A stretch of DNA of 64,000 nt from Anisakis pegreffii (Eukaryota > Nematoda > Chromadorea > Rhabditida > Anisakidae). Position numbers and translations under genes: made by a program. The stretch lies in NCBI GenBank assembly GCA_035041965.1, contig JAPYMA010000544.1, forward strand, positions 281,955 to 345,954, given 5' to 3'. This document shows, piece by piece, positions 62,386 through 64,000 of this stretch (within the stretch, counting starts at the first letter, position 1; every line of letters begins with the position of its first letter). Under the pieces are notes generated by a model, which saw nothing but the letters and a program-made list of their open reading frames with translations, was not told the origin of the DNA and made no database searches.

Positions 62386-63988
62386 CTTTCCAAACTTTGC
62401 ATATTGCAATTAATTTTTGTAATCAACCCGTAACTTCGCATATTGCAATCAATCCGGAGATCTCAGCCACTCTCTTCGGGTTCGCCTCATAATACATGCC
62501 TGAGTGTGACCAATGTCAACAACCCCAAGCAACGGCTGTGGGCTGTTTTCTCCAATCAATCCAGCGATCCCTGAAATGACTGTTGTGTGCCATATCAACT
62601 TATTGTTTTTCTCCAATAAAACTATATTCAACCCAACTTTTCTTATTTTTTGTTCGACAGTACGTGTACGAAAAATATTTTCGCAACATGGCCCTACCTC
62701 AATGCCCATTTACAAGTCGTTAATCATAAACAAACAATAAAAGAAACAGCCTTTGTTGTAGCCGTAATAAAAGTACATAAAAGGGCATGATAAACTAAAT
62801 TGCGCCACAATCTGCGATGCAGACAGTACACCAAACTTTATAGTTAAAGCAATATCCAAAATAGCCCTTGTTGAAGCCGTAACGAAGCTAGATCAAAGAG
62901 CATATTACGTCACAACCCGCATGGCAGATATCACACAAACTTTCTAGAGCAATAACACAAGTTCCAACTCTTATCATATAAATAGGATCAAAGTCATGAA
63001 AACATCATTTGTTTCTCTCTTGCAATCTACAGTCCAGTCTCTCTGGTTATTTGCAGCATCCTTTAATATCAATCATTCACCCCACATTTAACTCTTAACA
63101 TGTTTAAATTCAAAATCTGGGTCTTAAAATTAGTTATTCAAATGACGTTGTATATGTGTCTCGTGATTCGCGTTAATTGTGTTATGTAATAACAATGGTT
63201 TAATTATCCAAGTTTGAGATCGTGCCAAAAAATCAGAAAAACGGAAAGATTGTTGGTAGCGAACAACGATAAAATTTCAAGTAGCCGATCTCAGACTGGT
63301 AATTATATCATTAAAATTATCGGAATAATTTGTATTATTCAACTGAAATTGGAAGGCGCCAAATCATTATCGGAGGTAACTATGTAACAAATTAATATTG
63401 TTATTGAACAGTCAATCAAATCATCTCGTACTAAAATACAACGATTCAGCAAAATATGATCGACTAACGTCAAAGTCGTCCGAATCCCACAAACCTAAAC
63501 TCAAACCGTCAACTCCTAAATCCCTTCCACTACCCTTTCCAACCAAACAATTATTCAATTGACTCAAGTGAGTGCACTCAAACTACAACAACGCCGCTCG
63601 GACAATAACGACAAACGCAAATCCGACCAGCATCGACATCGTAACCACAGTGAAAGTCATCGAACAAATTATCGCTATATCATATCGTTATACCCTGTAT
63701 CGATACGTTGGTTTTCTTTAAATTGTTGATAAGCAAACTTTACGCACTATATATTGACAATTTGGCTTGTATATTTATCTCAATTTATTCATTCAATCTT
63801 TTCACTATTCAATGATTTGCACACCATAATCTCCTCTCTGTCTACACTCAATATCCACATCGCATTATATTGTATAATAACACGCGCTGATATTCAAACA
63901 ATAATAACTATTAGCATAAATCTCTCCCACACGACATTACAAGCAATTAAAACAAATTATTAATTACTTCAGCAAAAGAGTAATTACA
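62386..63988 (+). repeat. LTR L4 (right-hand LTR, reaching almost to the window edge)
   Basis: Begins within the LTR at AACTTTCCAAACTTTGCATATTG, matching L2 59690-59712, so its first 230 bp are absent. It then has CGGAGA...TTCGGGTTCGCCTCATAA, GGCTGTGGG, AATAAA (about 62615), TATAAATAGG (about 62977), palindrome plus SL1 (63180-63218) and ATCGATACGTTGGTTT (about 63699), ending TAATTACA at 63988 like L1. The sequence after it (ACGTGTATCATG) does not resemble the L1 primer-binding site. Confidence 0.7.
63180..63218 (+). promoter_or_regulatory. Palindrome plus near-exact SL1 in L4 (21 of 22 match)
   Basis: TGTTAT-GTA-ATAACA (63180-63194), 2 bp, then SL1 with one C11T change (63197-63218), followed by ATCG. 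CGATCTCAGACTGGTAATT (63286-63304) pairs with the SL1 3' half and ATCG. Confidence 0.9.
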
Positions 63989-64000
63989 ACGTGTATCATG

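Noticed and set aside
1..64000. CRISPR arrays, bacterial operons, rRNA genes
   Set aside because: No regularly spaced repeats, Shine-Dalgarno-led gene strings or rRNA signatures. The window is eukaryotic.

Overview
The window looks like AT-rich nuclear DNA of a nematode, probably a parasitic one with long introns and intergenic gaps. Three observations support this. Genes are split into short exons with GT..AG introns. There is a TWK-type two-pore potassium channel. The canonical nematode spliced-leader SL1 22-mer occurs four times, exactly or nearly so, inside long terminal repeats at the right end. Placement in a clade III (ascaridoid/spirurid-like) lineage is a guess.

Layout, left to right. 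327-1160 (+): last three exons of a HEAT-repeat-like protein, possibly an importin-13/transportin-3-type karyopherin. 4706-7588 (-): a complete seven-exon K2P potassium channel (455 aa), with a 305-bp inverted-repeat element in intron 4. 9657-10500 (-): decayed 3' half of a Penelope-like retroelement (reverse-transcriptase C-terminus plus GIY-YIG region). 10500-26776: about 16 kb with no gene I can support, only small repeats and hairpins. 26891-35577 (+): a six-exon, four-transmembrane protein I do not recognise. 37241-37430 (+): a possible terminal exon. 38314-40482 (-): a complete seven-exon LAPTM/DUF7027-like four-TM protein (322 aa). 40824-41797: a 105-bp inverted repeat around a 764-bp spacer. 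48254-52076 (-): a twelve-exon 4-coumarate-CoA-ligase-like acyl-CoA synthetase (about 590 aa), 5' end unresolved.

From 55 kb to the right edge the window is mobile DNA: a hAT-like non-autonomous element (55004-56235), a broken Merlin/ISXO2-type transposase (56367-56767), then about 7.2 kb of BEL/Pao-type LTR retrotransposon debris. That debris has four LTRs (called L1-L4 here) and two truncated gag genes, with no protease, reverse transcriptase, RNase H or integrase.

The most interesting observation is that each of the four LTRs carries the SL1 sequence. It sits directly after a short palindrome whose sequence differs between LTR pairs while its pairing is kept, and it can fold into a hairpin with downstream sequence. 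None has a GT splice donor directly after SL1, so these are not ordinary SL RNA genes. This looks like SL1 capture or mimicry by a retroelement. The host genes are functionally unrelated to one another and I see no operon.

Exon coordinates were derived by hand from splice signals and reading-phase continuity. The three complete or near-complete genes (K2P, LAPTM-like, acyl-CoA synthetase) are phase-consistent across every junction.
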